From Deltaproteobacteria bacterium (GTDB taxonomy: Bacteria > Myxococcota_A > Polyangia > Haliangiales > Haliangiaceae), in the NCBI GenBank assembly GCA_021413675.1, contig JAIOQA010000367.1:1-64000 (forward strand): a stretch of 64,000 nt of DNA, read 5' to 3'. The notes beneath the pieces are model-generated. The model made no database searches and was not told the origin of the DNA. It worked only from the letters and a program-made list of their open reading frames with translations. Shown in pieces: positions 55,554 through 64,000 of the stretch (positions are counted from its first letter, which is position 1; each line of letters starts with the position of its first letter). The translations under genes were made by a program, and so were the position numbers.

Positions 55554-56869
55554 TGTCGATCAAGCGCGTCGCCCTGTTCGTGCTCGCGTTCGTGATCCCG
55601 CCGCTGGCCGCGGGCGCGATCGCGATCCTCCTCCGCCTGCGCGGCACCGGCGCCGCCCTCGACGCCGCGCCGCTCGGCGCGATCGCGATGCCGGATCCGC
55701 GGCCGCCGATGACGACCCTGCCGCTGGCGGTGGTCGTGGTCGGCAACCGCGGCACCGAGATCACCGACGCGCTGCCGATCGTCGAGCTGCTGGTCGCCAG
55801 CGGCGCCTTCGAGGTCCGCACGGTCGCGCCGACGCGTGCCCCATCGCCCCTCGCGACCAACGCGCTCAAGGACGCCGGGCTCGATCTGATCCCGGACCTC
55901 GGCTTCGATGACTACGCGCGCCGGGTCGGGCGCCCGCCGGCGCTCGTGGTCGTGCCGTACCTGCCGCGCTGGGAGGACGAGGACGCGGCGGTGATCCCGT
56001 GGCTCGAGGCGCACGTCGGGCGCGCCACGGCGGTGCTCTCGATCTGCCAGGGCGCCGAGCTCGCGGCCGCCGCCGGGCTGTTCGACGGCCACGCCGCGAC
56101 CGCCAACGACCGCATGCTCGGTGCGCTGGCCCGACGGTTCCCGGCGGTGCGCTGGCAGGAGGACGTCCGCTGGGTCGGCGACGATCGCCGGTTCTCGTCG
56201 GCGCTGCTCGCCGGCGGCCTCGACGCGACGCTCGCCGCGATCGACGCGCTCGCCGGTCGGGACGCGGCGCTGCGCGCGGCGACCGAGACCCAGTATTCGC
56301 GCGGGCTGCGTGCGCTGGCGGATCGATCGCAGCCGCGCGCGCACCTGCCGGTGCACACCCTGGTCGCGGCGGCCTACCGCTGGTCGCAGGCGCGGGTCGG
56401 CGTGGTGATCGGCGACGGCGTGTCCGAGGCCGCGGTCGCCGGGCTGATCGATGCCTACGCGGCGACCTACACGACCGATCCGATCGCGGTCGCGGCGTCG
56501 CGCCGGATCGTGTACACGCGGTCCGGGCTCGCGGTCGTGCCGCGCGCCGCCACCGCGGCGCTGGATCCCGGCGACCTGCTCGCGTTCGCCGAGGGAGAGG
56601 GCTACGGCTACGACCGCGCGCTCGCGGCGATCGCGCGGTCCCATGGCGCGGCCGCCGCGATCGACGCCGCGGCGCTGCTCGACTACCCCACCGGGCACCT
56701 GACGCTCCCCGCCGGGCCGCGCCTCGGCGACGACGTCGCCGGCCGGCCGCTGTTGCTGGGCCTCCTCGGCGTGATGACGGCGTGGCTGGGCTCGCGCCGG
56801 CGGCGCACGAAATCGCGCGCGGCGAAGAACCCGCGTAGTGCCCTCAGCCCGGCTGCGTCTCTCGGATGA
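55553..56869 (+). CDS. Membrane-anchored DJ-1/PfpI-like (class I glutamine amidotransferase-like) protein
   Basis: 438 residues from ATG 55553, overlapping the oxidase stop. An N-terminal transmembrane helix (VALFVLAFVIPPLAAGAIAILL) is followed by a DJ-1/PfpI domain with the nucleophile elbow AVLSICQGAELAAAAGLFDG. The second half (GVVIGDGVSEAAVAGLIDAY) may be a degenerate repeat of the same fold. A hydrophobic stretch (LLLGLLGVMTAWLG) and Arg/Lys-rich end close the protein. Function in the copper/metal context unknown; DJ-1 relatives serve as chaperones, hydrolases or regulators. Confidence 0.85.
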   Translation: MSIKRVALFVLAFVIPPLAAGAIAILLRLRGTGAALDAAPLGAIAMPDPRPPMTTLPLAVVVVGNRGTEITDALPIVELLVASGAFEVRTVAPTRAPSPLATNALKDAGLDLIPDLGFDDYARRVGRPPALVVVPYLPRWEDEDAAVIPWLEAHVGRATAVLSICQGAELAAAAGLFDGHAATANDRMLGALARRFPAVRWQEDVRWVGDDRRFSSALLAGGLDATLAAIDALAGRDAALRAATETQYSRGLRALADRSQPRAHLPVHTLVAAAYRWSQARVGVVIGDGVSEAAVAGLIDAYAATYTTDPIAVAASRRIVYTRSGLAVVPRAATAALDPGDLLAFAEGEGYGYDRALAAIARSHGAAAAIDAAALLDYPTGHLTLPAGPRLGDDVAGRPLLLGLLGVMTAWLGSRRRRTKSRAAKNPRSALSPAASLG

Positions 56870-56909
56870 AGCGCGCAATCGAGCGCGCACCACGACCAAG
56901 GAGAATGTC

Positions 56910-57068
56910 ATGAGCAACTCGACCAAGACCCCGTCCCCGTGTCAGTGCGAGAAGAGCGCGTGCGGCTGCGCCACCACCACGGCGACCCGCTGCACCTGCG
57001 GCGAGACCTGCGCCTGCCAGCGGACCTGCCGCTGCGGCGGCGGCTGCGCCTGCGCGGCGACCAAGTAG
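56910..57068 (+). CDS. Metallothionein-like Cys-rich small protein
   Basis: 52 residues from ATG 56910 with AAGGAGAATGTC upstream. Twelve Cys arranged as six CxC pairs (CQC, CGC, CTC, CAC, CRC, CAC) separated by Thr, Glu and Arg, with no aromatic residues: typical of metal-thiolate cluster proteins. It probably sequesters copper or zinc in the cytoplasm. It follows the oxidase/PfpI genes by 40 bp, consistent with a metal-resistance unit. Confidence 0.88.
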   Translation: MSNSTKTPSPCQCEKSACGCATTTATRCTCGETCACQRTCRCGGGCACAATK

Positions 57069-57089
57069 CCGGCGCGGAGACGGTCCGGG

Positions 57090-57109
57090 CGGCGCGGGCG
57101 ACCGCGCCG
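57090..57109 (+). terminator. Hairpin after the metallothionein gene
   Basis: An 8-bp perfect stem CGGCGCGG/CCGCGCCG with GCGA tetraloop, followed by TCTGGCATTTTC. The T-tract is weak and delayed; probably a terminator of the metal-response unit. Confidence 0.55.
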
Positions 57110-57182
57110 TCTGGCATTTTCGGCTCCCGGGTTGCTCCGCCTGGACCGCCACGCTATCGATGGCGCCAGACAGGAGGCAGAC

Positions 57183-57989
57183 GTGGCGAACGACGGGCTC
57201 GGTGATCGGTGCAAGCAGTTCGAGCAGGCGGAGGCGGGGCGGCGCGCGATGCGCGGGCTGCCGCTGCTGGCGCGGCTCGATGGCCGCGCCTTCCACACGT
57301 TCACGAAGACGATGAAGCGGCCCTACGAGCCGGCGATGTCGCGTTGCATGATCGAGACCGCGCGCTTCCTCGTGCAGGAGATGACGGCGCTGGTCGGCTA
57401 CACCCAGAGTGACGAGATCACGCTCGCCTGGTACGAGCCGTCGCAGTCGGTCACCGAGTACGCGTTCGATGGCCGGTTCCAGAAGCTCGCCTCGGTGCTC
57501 TCCGGCCTGGCCTCGGCCCGGTTCGGCCAGCTGGTCGCGCGCGAGCTGCCGGACTACCTCGCGCTGACCCCGCACTTCGACTGCCGGGTCTGGCAGGTGC
57601 CGACGATCGCGGACGCCGCCGACGTGTTCGTGTGGCGCGAGGACGACGCCACCAAGAACAGCGTCTCGATGGCCGCCGCCGCGCAGTACAGCGATCGCGA
57701 GCTGCACGGCGTGGACTCCGCCGGCAAGCAGGAGCTGCTCTTCAAGAAGGGCATCAACTGGAACGACTACCCGGCGTTCTTCAAGCGCGGCACCTACGTG
57801 CAGCGCCGCAAGGTCGAGCGGGTGCTCACCGACGACGAGCGCGCGCGCATCCCCGAAGCGCACCGCCCGGCGCCCGGCGTCGCGGTGCTGCGCACGCAGG
57901 TGGTCGAGCTCGAGCTGCCGCCGGTGCGCAAGGTCGGCAACCTCACCGCCGTGCTGTTCGAGGGCGCGGCCGCCGAGCCGCGGGGGTAG
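57183..57989 (+). CDS. Thg1-family tRNA(His) guanylyltransferase-like protein
   Basis: 268 residues from GTG 57183 (AGGAGG 7 bases upstream). Thg1 enzymes add nucleotides in the 3'-to-5' direction to tRNA 5' ends. Visible family features: LARLDGRAFHTFTKTMKRPYE (first metal-binding Asp in RLDGR), GYTQSDEITLAW (second acidic motif SDE), and the C-terminal KKGINWNDYPAFFKRGTYVQ, which resembles the eukaryotic-type Thg1 C-terminus. Bacterial Thg1-like proteins usually repair truncated tRNAs. tRNA-His is not in the window, so its true substrate cannot be judged. Confidence 0.93.
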   Translation: MANDGLGDRCKQFEQAEAGRRAMRGLPLLARLDGRAFHTFTKTMKRPYEPAMSRCMIETARFLVQEMTALVGYTQSDEITLAWYEPSQSVTEYAFDGRFQKLASVLSGLASARFGQLVARELPDYLALTPHFDCRVWQVPTIADAADVFVWREDDATKNSVSMAAAAQYSDRELHGVDSAGKQELLFKKGINWNDYPAFFKRGTYVQRRKVERVLTDDERARIPEAHRPAPGVAVLRTQVVELELPPVRKVGNLTAVLFEGAAAEPRG

Positions 57990-58057
57990 GCAGCGCGGCC
58001 ACGGCCGCGACCAGACCGTCACAGTCGGCGCGATCCGACCGCGGTAGGCTGCGCGCC

Positions 58058-59215
58058 ATGGGGAACGATCGCACCTGGATCGCGGGGCTGCTCGTGGCGA
58101 TCGCCGCGGGCGTGGGCTGCGGCGCGGACGACGTGGTCACCGACGCGCGCATCATCGTCACCGGCGATGGCGTGCTCGAGGAGGACTGCCGCACCAAGGT
58201 CTGCCGGCACAACGAGAACACCGACCTCACGACCTTCGAGGGCGCGATCTACCTGGTCCATCGCACGGCCCAGAGCCAGGTGCTGAACCACAACTGCTCG
58301 CTGCGGATCTATCGATCGACCGACGGCGGCGCGAGCTTCGCGCTGACCGGCATCATCCCGGGCCCGACCGCGGCGGACTACCCAGCCTTCGGCGATCGCG
58401 ATCTGCGCGATCCGAGCTTCTACGTGGTGAACGGGCAGCTCGCGATCAAGGCGCTGGTCCGCCTCGAGATCGGCTCGACGCGCGACTCGCTGGTCGACAC
58501 GATCGCGGTGGTCTCGACCTCGCCCGACAGCGGCGCGACCTGGACGCCGCTCGCGCCGATCGGGCCACCGACGTGGAGCTACTGGCGGATCAAGGATCAC
58601 GCCGGCGTGCACTACAGCGCCGCGTACGAGGACGGCGACAAGAGCGTGAAGCTGTTCGCCTCGACCGACGGCACCACGTGGACGCCGGGCGCGACGATCT
58701 ACGATGTCGCCGCGGACACGCCCCTCGAGACCGAGCTGGTGTTCATGCCGTCGGGGCGGTTGCTCGCGCTGGTGCGGATGGACGGCACCGACGAGGAGCT
58801 GCTCGGCAACCAGGGGCGGCTGCGCACGAAGGTGTGCTGGGCGATGCCGCCGTACGACGCGTTCACGTGCCCGCAGGAGCTGGACGGGCAGCGGCTCGAC
58901 GGCCCGGTCGCGTTCTGGCACGGCGACCGGCTGTTCGTGGTCGCGCGCAAGCACGTCCTCGAGAAGGCCAACCGCAAGCGCACCGCGCTGTTCGAGCTCG
59001 GCGGCACGCTCGAGGGCGGGCCGCTGACGATCACCGAGCGCGCCGAGCTGCCGTCGGCGGGCGACACCGCGTACGCCGGGGTCGCGGACCTCGACGCCGA
59101 CCACGTGCTGGTGACGTGGTACTCGAGCGTGCTCGTGCAGGACGAGCCGTGGGCGCGCGCGATCTTCGAGGACGCCGACATCTGGCAGGCGACGCTCGAT
59201 CTGTCGGCGCTGTGA
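58058..59215 (+). CDS. Sialidase-like (BNR repeat) lipoprotein
   Basis: 385 residues from ATG 58058. Signal peptide with lipobox-like AAGVGC. Asp-box motifs RSTDGGASFAL, SPDSGATWTPL and ASTDGTTWTPG mark a six-bladed beta-propeller. Cys pairs near the start (EDCRTKVCRHN) suggest a disulphide. It resembles the other BNR lipoprotein at 28330-29520 only in fold. Enzymatic activity is not supported by visible residues. Confidence 0.85.
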   Translation: MGNDRTWIAGLLVAIAAGVGCGADDVVTDARIIVTGDGVLEEDCRTKVCRHNENTDLTTFEGAIYLVHRTAQSQVLNHNCSLRIYRSTDGGASFALTGIIPGPTAADYPAFGDRDLRDPSFYVVNGQLAIKALVRLEIGSTRDSLVDTIAVVSTSPDSGATWTPLAPIGPPTWSYWRIKDHAGVHYSAAYEDGDKSVKLFASTDGTTWTPGATIYDVAADTPLETELVFMPSGRLLALVRMDGTDEELLGNQGRLRTKVCWAMPPYDAFTCPQELDGQRLDGPVAFWHGDRLFVVARKHVLEKANRKRTALFELGGTLEGGPLTITERAELPSAGDTAYAGVADLDADHVLVTWYSSVLVQDEPWARAIFEDADIWQATLDLSAL

Positions 59216-59224
59216 CCGCGCGCG

Positions 59225-59728
59225 CTACTTCGCCGCGACGTGGGCCGCGACCGCGCGCAGCCAGCCGCTGATCCGCGCGCGATCCATATCGGCGAGCGAT
59301 GCGACGCGCAGGTGCTTGCCGCTGCCCTCGCCGTACAGCGAGGGGTGTTCGATCGCCACGCCGTCGCCCGGGAAGCCCAAGCGGACGTAGCCCTTCTGCG
59401 CGCGGAAGTAGGCGATCATGCCGGTGGTCTCGAACACCGGCATGCCCCACTTGAGCGAGCCGGTCGCGCCCGGGACCGCGGTGGTGATGATCGCGACGAG
59501 GGCGTCGGCGATCGCGCGCTGATCGCGATCGAGCTTGCCGAGGTAGCCGTCGATCGGTGCGCCGAGGTCGGCGCGGGCGGCGGGCTTCTTCGCAGGCGTG
59601 GGCTTCTTCGCGGCCGTGGGCTTCTTCGCGGGCGCGGGCTTCTTCGCAGGCGCTGGCTTCTTCGCAGGCGCGGGCTTCTTCGCGGGCGCGGGCTTCTTCG
59701 CGGGGGGCTTGGTCTTCGCGGCTGCCAT
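59225..59728 (-). CDS. DUF1801-domain protein with histone-H1-like PAKKP repeat tail
   Basis: 167 residues. The first 50 are repeats of AKKPAP (Lys/Ala/Pro), as in histone H1 and other bacterial DNA-binding tails. The rest is a DUF1801 (YdhG-like) domain: IDGYLGKLDRDQRAIADALVAII, GSLKWGMPVFE, IAYFRAQKGYVRLGF. The tail probably binds nucleic acid; the domain function is unknown. Convergent with the BNR lipoprotein gene. Confidence 0.88.
   Translation of the reverse strand: MAAAKTKPPAKKPAPAKKPAPAKKPAPAKKPAPAKKPTAAKKPTPAKKPAARADLGAPIDGYLGKLDRDQRAIADALVAIITTAVPGATGSLKWGMPVFETTGMIAYFRAQKGYVRLGFPGDGVAIEHPSLYGEGSGKHLRVASLADMDRARISGWLRAVAAHVAAK
59578..59715 (-). repeat. 18-bp tandem repeats encoding AKKPAP units
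   Basis: About seven 18-bp units (GCGCCCGCGAAGAAGCCC type on the coding strand) with few changes, in the N-terminal tail of the DUF1801 gene. Confidence 0.8.
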
Positions 59729-59767
59729 CGGAACCCGACGATACCCGCGCCGTGCGCCGCGCTCCAG

Positions 59768-62542
59768 CTATCGCGCGGCCTCGGCGGCGCCGGCCATCGG
59801 CAGCTCGAAGTGGACCGCGCACCCGCGGCCGGGCGCGGGATCGATCCAGATCCGGCCGCCGTGGGCATCCACGACGCCCTTCACGATGTACAGGCCGAGG
59901 CCGGTACCCTCGTGACCGGTCGCGGTCGTGAAGTAGCGATCGAAGACGCGCGGCAGATCCTCGGGCGCGATGCCCGGGCCGCTGTCGGCGACGACGACCT
60001 CGATCGCGTGGGCCCGCGCGGACGCGGCGATCACGACCTCGCCACCGGCGGGCGTGAACCGGAGCGCGTTGCCGATCAGGTTGTAGAAGGTCTGCGCGAT
60101 GCGCTCGCGGTCGACGCGGACCAGCGGCAGCCCGCGCAGCTGGACCTCGAGGCGCACGTCGTGGCTCAGCGCCACCGCCCCGAGCAGCTCGAGCGCCTCG
60201 TCGGCGATCCCGGCGAGATCGTGATCGCCGAGCTCGAGGCGCAGGCGCTCGAGCCCGAGGCTGGTCGCGTCGAGGAGGTTCTGGATGAGGCGACGCATCG
60301 ACGCGACCGCGCTGCGCACGCCGCGGGCGTGCTCGCGCAGCGCCGGGGCATCGTGGGTGCGCGCCAGCAGGTCCTCGCGCAGCTCGATCGCGCGGAGCGG
60401 GTTGCGCAGATCGTGCGAGACGATCGCGAGCAGCTCCTCGCGCGCGCGCACCGCGGCCTCGCGCTCGGCGTAGAGCCGCGCGTTCTCGACCGCGATCGCC
60501 CCGTGCGCAACGAGCAGGCCGAGCGTGGCGGCGTCGTCGGCGGAGAACGGGCCGCGCCCGGCGGGCCGCCCGAGGTAGAGGTGCCCGATCGCGCGCCCGT
60601 CGCGCCGCAGGGGGACCGCGAGGAAGGCGTCGAGGGCCACGCCCGGAAAGACCGCGGCGACGGCGGCGTGCGGATCCGCGGGCGGGCAGGGCACGATCGG
60701 GTCGTCGTCGCCGGCCGCGCCGACGCCGCCGGTGCTCAGCCACGGCGCGTACGGCTCCGCCAGGTCCTCGCCGAGGCCGATCGCGGCGACACCGGCGTCG
60801 ACCAGGTCGGTCGCCTGGTCGAGGATCCGCCGGAGCACGCTGCGCACCGCCGCCGGGAAGCGCTGGTCGAGCGGCGCGATCAACAGCGCGGCCTGGCTCA
60901 GCTGCTCCAGGCGCGCGCGGTGGCGCTGCTCGACCGCGAGCAGCTGCGCACCGGCGCGCTCCGCGCGCTTGCGATCGGTGATGTCGCGCGCAAACGCCTG
61001 GCGCTGGCGATCGGGCATGACCCGACCGTGGACCTCGAGCTCGACCAGCTCGCCGGACTTGCGGCGCACGCGCCAGTCCCGGATCGAGGTGGTGCCGGGG
61101 GGTAACTCGCGGAGCTTGGCCGCGCGCTCGGTCTCTTCCGGCACGACCAGCTCGGCGACGTTCATCGCGAGCAGCTCGTCGCGGGCGTAGCCGGTCAGCG
61201 CGACCGCGGCGGCGTTGACGTCGACGAACCGGCCGTCGGGCTCGGCCAGGAAGTACGGCTCGGGGGCGTCGTCGATCAGGCGGCGCACCGTGGCCTCGGC
61301 AAGGCGGAGCTGCGCCATCAGCTGGCGCTGCTCGGTGACGTCCCAGGCCGCACCGGTGACGCCGACGATCGCGTCCGCGGCGTCGCGCATCGGCTCGAGC
61401 GCGAGGTCGTAGTGGCGCACCCCGGTACCGACCTTGGCCGCGATCACCGCGCGCGCGCTGCGGCCGGTGGTGAGCACCGCGCGCTTGTGCGCCATGATCT
61501 CGGCGGCCTGGCCGGGCTGCACCTCGTCGTCGGTGAGCCCGAGGACGCGCGCCGGATCCTGGCTCAGCGGCGAGCGCAGCCACGTGTAGCGCAGGTCGCG
61601 ATCGTGCGCGAACAGGCTGATCGGCGCGACCGCGAGCGCGAGGCGCAGCCGCTCCTCGCTGCGGCGCAGCTCGGTGTGGACGCGCGCGTTGTCGATCGCG
61701 AGGCCGACCCGCTGGCCGATCTCCTCGGCGAACGCGCCATCCGCGGGGCCGAAGCGCCGCTGCGACCGACGGGTCATCGCGAACGACAGGGCGCCGATGG
61801 CGTGGCCATGCGCGATCAGCGGCGCGACCAGCGTCGCCCCGGGGCCGAGCCGGATCACCGACGCGTCGTAGGCCTCGCTCGCGTCGGGGATCGCGGCGAG
61901 GTGATCGGCGACGAACTTGACGCGCCCGGTGCGCATCACCTCCTCGATGTTGGCGCGGGCGCGCGGGTGCAGCGGGGCCGCGCGGATCGCGTTCAGCTCG
62001 GCTGCGTGGGTGCCATCGCCGGCCGCGAGGGCGAGCCAGCGCGGTCCGGTCGGCTCGTCGAGGACGATCACCGCGCACAGATCCGCGAACGCCGGGACCA
62101 GCGCGCGCGCCAGGTCCGCCGCGGCCTTCTCGTAGTCCAGCGACGCGCCGAGGATCCGGCCGAGCTCGGCGAGTGGCGCGAGCGTGGCGTTGGCCGCGAG
62201 CACCGGCGCGAGATCGCGGAACACGCCGATGACCGCGGTGACCGTGCCCGCATCGTCGCGCTGGGGCGTGGCGGTCACCCACGCGAGGAAGGCCGTGCCA
62301 TCCCGCCGGCGAACCAGAAACTGCCCGGTCCACGCCTCGCCGGCGGTGAGCCGCGCCAGCCGCTCATGGGCCTGGGTGCGGGTCATCTCCGCCGGGATCA
62401 CGTCGAGGACATCGCGGCCGAGGACCTCGGCGGCCGGCCAGCCGAACAGCCGCTCGGCGGCGGGGGTCCAGTGGACGATCCGCCCGGCGACATCCGTGAC
62501 GACGATGGCTTCGCCCACCGCGTCGAGGGCCCGGACGTCCAT
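59768..62542 (-). CDS. Sensor histidine kinase with PAS and GAF domains
   Basis: 924 residues from ATG 62542. Domain order: PAS (1-115), GAF (about 125-290), PAS (about 295-415), PAS (about 420-540), GAF (about 555-710), HisKA with His in AIVSHDLRNPLRAIE, HATPase with NLIGNALRFTPAGG, DSGPGIAPED and GTGLGLYIVKG. No transmembrane helix and no receiver domain, so it is a soluble kinase whose response regulator is elsewhere. Same strand as, and 62 bp downstream of, a Ser/Thr kinase gene; a shared transcript is possible. Confidence 0.94.
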   Translation of the reverse strand: MDVRALDAVGEAIVVTDVAGRIVHWTPAAERLFGWPAAEVLGRDVLDVIPAEMTRTQAHERLARLTAGEAWTGQFLVRRRDGTAFLAWVTATPQRDDAGTVTAVIGVFRDLAPVLAANATLAPLAELGRILGASLDYEKAAADLARALVPAFADLCAVIVLDEPTGPRWLALAAGDGTHAAELNAIRAAPLHPRARANIEEVMRTGRVKFVADHLAAIPDASEAYDASVIRLGPGATLVAPLIAHGHAIGALSFAMTRRSQRRFGPADGAFAEEIGQRVGLAIDNARVHTELRRSEERLRLALAVAPISLFAHDRDLRYTWLRSPLSQDPARVLGLTDDEVQPGQAAEIMAHKRAVLTTGRSARAVIAAKVGTGVRHYDLALEPMRDAADAIVGVTGAAWDVTEQRQLMAQLRLAEATVRRLIDDAPEPYFLAEPDGRFVDVNAAAVALTGYARDELLAMNVAELVVPEETERAAKLRELPPGTTSIRDWRVRRKSGELVELEVHGRVMPDRQRQAFARDITDRKRAERAGAQLLAVEQRHRARLEQLSQAALLIAPLDQRFPAAVRSVLRRILDQATDLVDAGVAAIGLGEDLAEPYAPWLSTGGVGAAGDDDPIVPCPPADPHAAVAAVFPGVALDAFLAVPLRRDGRAIGHLYLGRPAGRGPFSADDAATLGLLVAHGAIAVENARLYAEREAAVRAREELLAIVSHDLRNPLRAIELREDLLARTHDAPALREHARGVRSAVASMRRLIQNLLDATSLGLERLRLELGDHDLAGIADEALELLGAVALSHDVRLEVQLRGLPLVRVDRERIAQTFYNLIGNALRFTPAGGEVVIAASARAHAIEVVVADSGPGIAPEDLPRVFDRYFTTATGHEGTGLGLYIVKGVVDAHGGRIWIDPAPGRGCAVHFELPMAGAAEAAR

Positions 62543-62604
62543 GATGCCCGCGATTATACGCGGGTCAGCGCGCCGACGGGGCGCCGCTCGGAGCGCACGA
62601 GCGG

Positions 62605-64000
62605 TTACGCCGCGTCGCCGGGAGGTTTGTCGCGGCCCTCGGGCCCGGCGGTGCGCGGCGGCGTCGAGGCGCGGCGGCGCTCGGGGTGGCCCGTGATCCG
62701 GGGCGCGCGGGCCAGGCGATCGAGGAGCGCGCGCGCGCGGTCGCGGCCGATCAGCGAGTGGCACGCGACCGCCTGCTGGTGGGCCGCGAGCGCGTAGCGC
62801 CGGGCCGCGACCCGATCGCCGGTCGCGTCGTGGAGCGCGGCCAGCGCCGCGAGCAGCTGCCACAGCGGCCGCGGTGCGTGTGGCGCGGTGGGGCCATGGC
62901 CCGCGGTCAGCAGATCGACGCCCTCCTGGAGCTCGTCGATCGCGGCCTCGAGCCGCTCCGCCGAGACCAGCGCGCGCCCGAGCGCGAGGTAGCCCAGCGC
63001 GATCGCGTCGACGGAGCCGGCGCCGATCGCGTGGGCGAGCTGGGTGCGCGCCTGCCGCTCGCGCGCCCGCGCCGGCGTGCCCGCGGGCGTCTCCCGGAGC
63101 TCGTCGGCGTCGGGCTCGCTCGCGCTCGAGCGCCGGCTCGAGCGCCGCGCCCAGCGCCGCGTCGTCGCCTCGATCGCCGCCGCCGACGCCGAGGCCGGCG
63201 CGGGCATCGACATCGTCGGCGCGATGTCGGTCGCGAGCGCCGCGGCCTCGAGCGCCGCCGCGAACGCCCCGGCGTCGGCGTAACGCGCCGACGGCTCCTT
63301 CGCGAGCGCGCGGACGATCACGCGATCCATCGCCGGCGGGACGTGGTGATCCGGGCGGCGCAAGGACGGCGGCACGACCGCCTCCTGCACGTGGCGGCCG
63401 AGGATCGTCTCGGGATCGCCGCCCGCGAACGGGGTCGCGCCGGTGACCAGCTCGTAGAGGATCGCGCCGACCGCGTAGAGATCGGTCGCCGGGGTGATGC
63501 CGTCACCGGTCAGGAGCTCGGGCGCCATGTACTCGGGCGTGCCCGACACGACGCGGCGCCCGTCGGGCCCGAGCTCGATCCCGGCGCCCTCGGTGGTGAT
63601 GCGCGCGAGCCCGAAGTCCACGACCTTGATGAGCTCGGCGCCGCCGTGCAGCCGCTCGACCAGGACGTTGTCGCTCTTCATGTCGCCGTGGACGATGCCG
63701 GCGGCGTGCGCTTCGACCAGCGCGGCCAAGATCTGGCCCACGAGGGCAGCCGCGCGGGGCAGGGCGAGCGGTCCCTCGCGCTGCAGGATGTGCGTGAGCG
63801 TGTCGCCGTGGACGTGCTCCATCACGAGGAACGGCGTGCCGTCGTCGGTCTCGCCGTAGTCCATCACCGCCACGACGTTGGGGTGCGCCAGCCGGCTCGC
63901 GGCGCGGGCCTCGTCGTGGAAGCGGCGGCCGATCGCCGGATCGGCGGCGAGCGCCGGGTGGACGAGCTTGATCGCCACGGTCCGCGCCAGCGCCGGCTGG
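62605..64000 (-). CDS. Ser/Thr protein kinase (partial, 5' end beyond window)
   Basis: The reading frame is open to the right edge; the first visible residues (PALARTVAIKLVHPALA) already include the catalytic Lys of VAIK, so the glycine loop and start codon lie beyond 64000. Catalytic loop HGDMKSDNVL (Arg of HRD replaced by Gly, as in a subset of bacterial kinases), VVDFGLAR and GTPEYMAPELL. After the kinase domain (to about 250 visible residues) comes an Ala/Arg-rich linker and a TPR-like helical region (LGYLALGRALVSAERLEAAIDEL). No transmembrane helix is visible. Confidence 0.92.
   Translation of the reverse strand, partial: QPALARTVAIKLVHPALAADPAIGRRFHDEARAASRLAHPNVVAVMDYGETDDGTPFLVMEHVHGDTLTHILQREGPLALPRAAALVGQILAALVEAHAAGIVHGDMKSDNVLVERLHGGAELIKVVDFGLARITTEGAGIELGPDGRRVVSGTPEYMAPELLTGDGITPATDLYAVGAILYELVTGATPFAGGDPETILGRHVQEAVVPPSLRRPDHHVPPAMDRVIVRALAKEPSARYADAGAFAAALEAAALATDIAPTMSMPAPASASAAAIEATTRRWARRSSRRSSASEPDADELRETPAGTPARARERQARTQLAHAIGAGSVDAIALGYLALGRALVSAERLEAAIDELQEGVDLLTAGHGPTAPHAPRPLWQLLAALAALHDATGDRVAARRYALAAHQQAVACHSLIGRDRARALLDRLARAPRITGHPERRRASTPPRTAGPEGRDKPPGDAA

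Noticed and set aside
57121-57136. Possible sigma54 element CGGCTCCCGGGTTGCT before the Thg1-like gene
   Set aside because: The -12 half is good but -24 lacks GGCA, and it is outside the cluster of stronger matches; not enough support.
59240-61105. 621-codon plus-strand ORF opposite the histidine kinase and DUF1801 gene
   Set aside because: Antisense to clear domains; low-complexity Leu/Arg/Gly composition and no motif.

Overview
The window is uniformly very GC-rich, and GC-rich third codon positions create long shadow ORFs in every frame. Several features point to a myxobacterium-like member of Myxococcota (former Deltaproteobacteria): Ser/Thr kinases beside FHA- and sigma54-type activators, a C-terminal Cys-TM-Arg sorting tail of the MYXO-CTERM kind, many lipoproteins, a Thg1-like protein and a multi-PAS hybrid kinase. 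This placement is inference; no rRNA is present.

Layout. 1-5.1 kb (minus): a DEAD-box RNA helicase running off the left edge with a highly repetitive Arg/Asp/Glu tail, then two translationally coupled lipoproteins. 5.2-9.6 kb (minus): a signalling operon of a Ser/Thr kinase (reading frame interrupted near 8650), a TPR/membrane protein and an FHA-GAF-sigma54 activator. 9.8-15.7 kb: surface protein, M16 peptidase lipoprotein, NTF2-like protein, ABC1/UbiB-type kinase and tRNA-Val. 15.8-23.5 kb (plus): the classical translation cluster thrS-infC-rpmI-rplT-pheS-pheT-ihfA, with attenuator-like terminators and two small leader ORFs that overlap the next start as ATGA. 23.5-29.7 kb: tRNA-Pro, surE, small lipoproteins, a sodC lipoprotein, a prolyl oligopeptidase, a BNR-repeat lipoprotein and tRNA-Arg.

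29.7-47.4 kb is the most distinctive part. It holds stress and detoxification genes: two paralogous alpha/beta hydrolases, a cNMP-binding thioredoxin-reductase-like flavoprotein, a DUF6130-like lipoprotein, a seven-PAS hybrid kinase, Dps plus a UBP zinc-finger protein, a thiolase, a TlpA/DipZ-like protein, small unknown proteins, epoxide-hydrolase-type enzymes and a DksA-like protein. Ahead of most transcription units I find a sigma54-type -24/-12 element (consensus about yGGCAy-N6-TGCw). An orphan NtrC-type activator with an intact GAFTGA loop sits in the middle, and helically phased TGGyCACG repeats lie at enhancer distance from several of the promoters. I propose one local RpoN regulon, possibly controlled by the hybrid kinase and this activator.

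47-64 kb: an unknown protein, two AraC-regulator/epimerase divergent pairs, a leucine-rich-repeat ORF continuing in frame into an ECF sigma factor with a Cys-rich tail, then multicopper oxidase, DJ-1/PfpI-like membrane protein and metallothionein (a probable metal-response module), a Thg1-like protein, a BNR lipoprotein, a DUF1801 protein with a histone-H1-like PAKK tail, a PAS/GAF histidine kinase and a Ser/Thr kinase running off the right edge.
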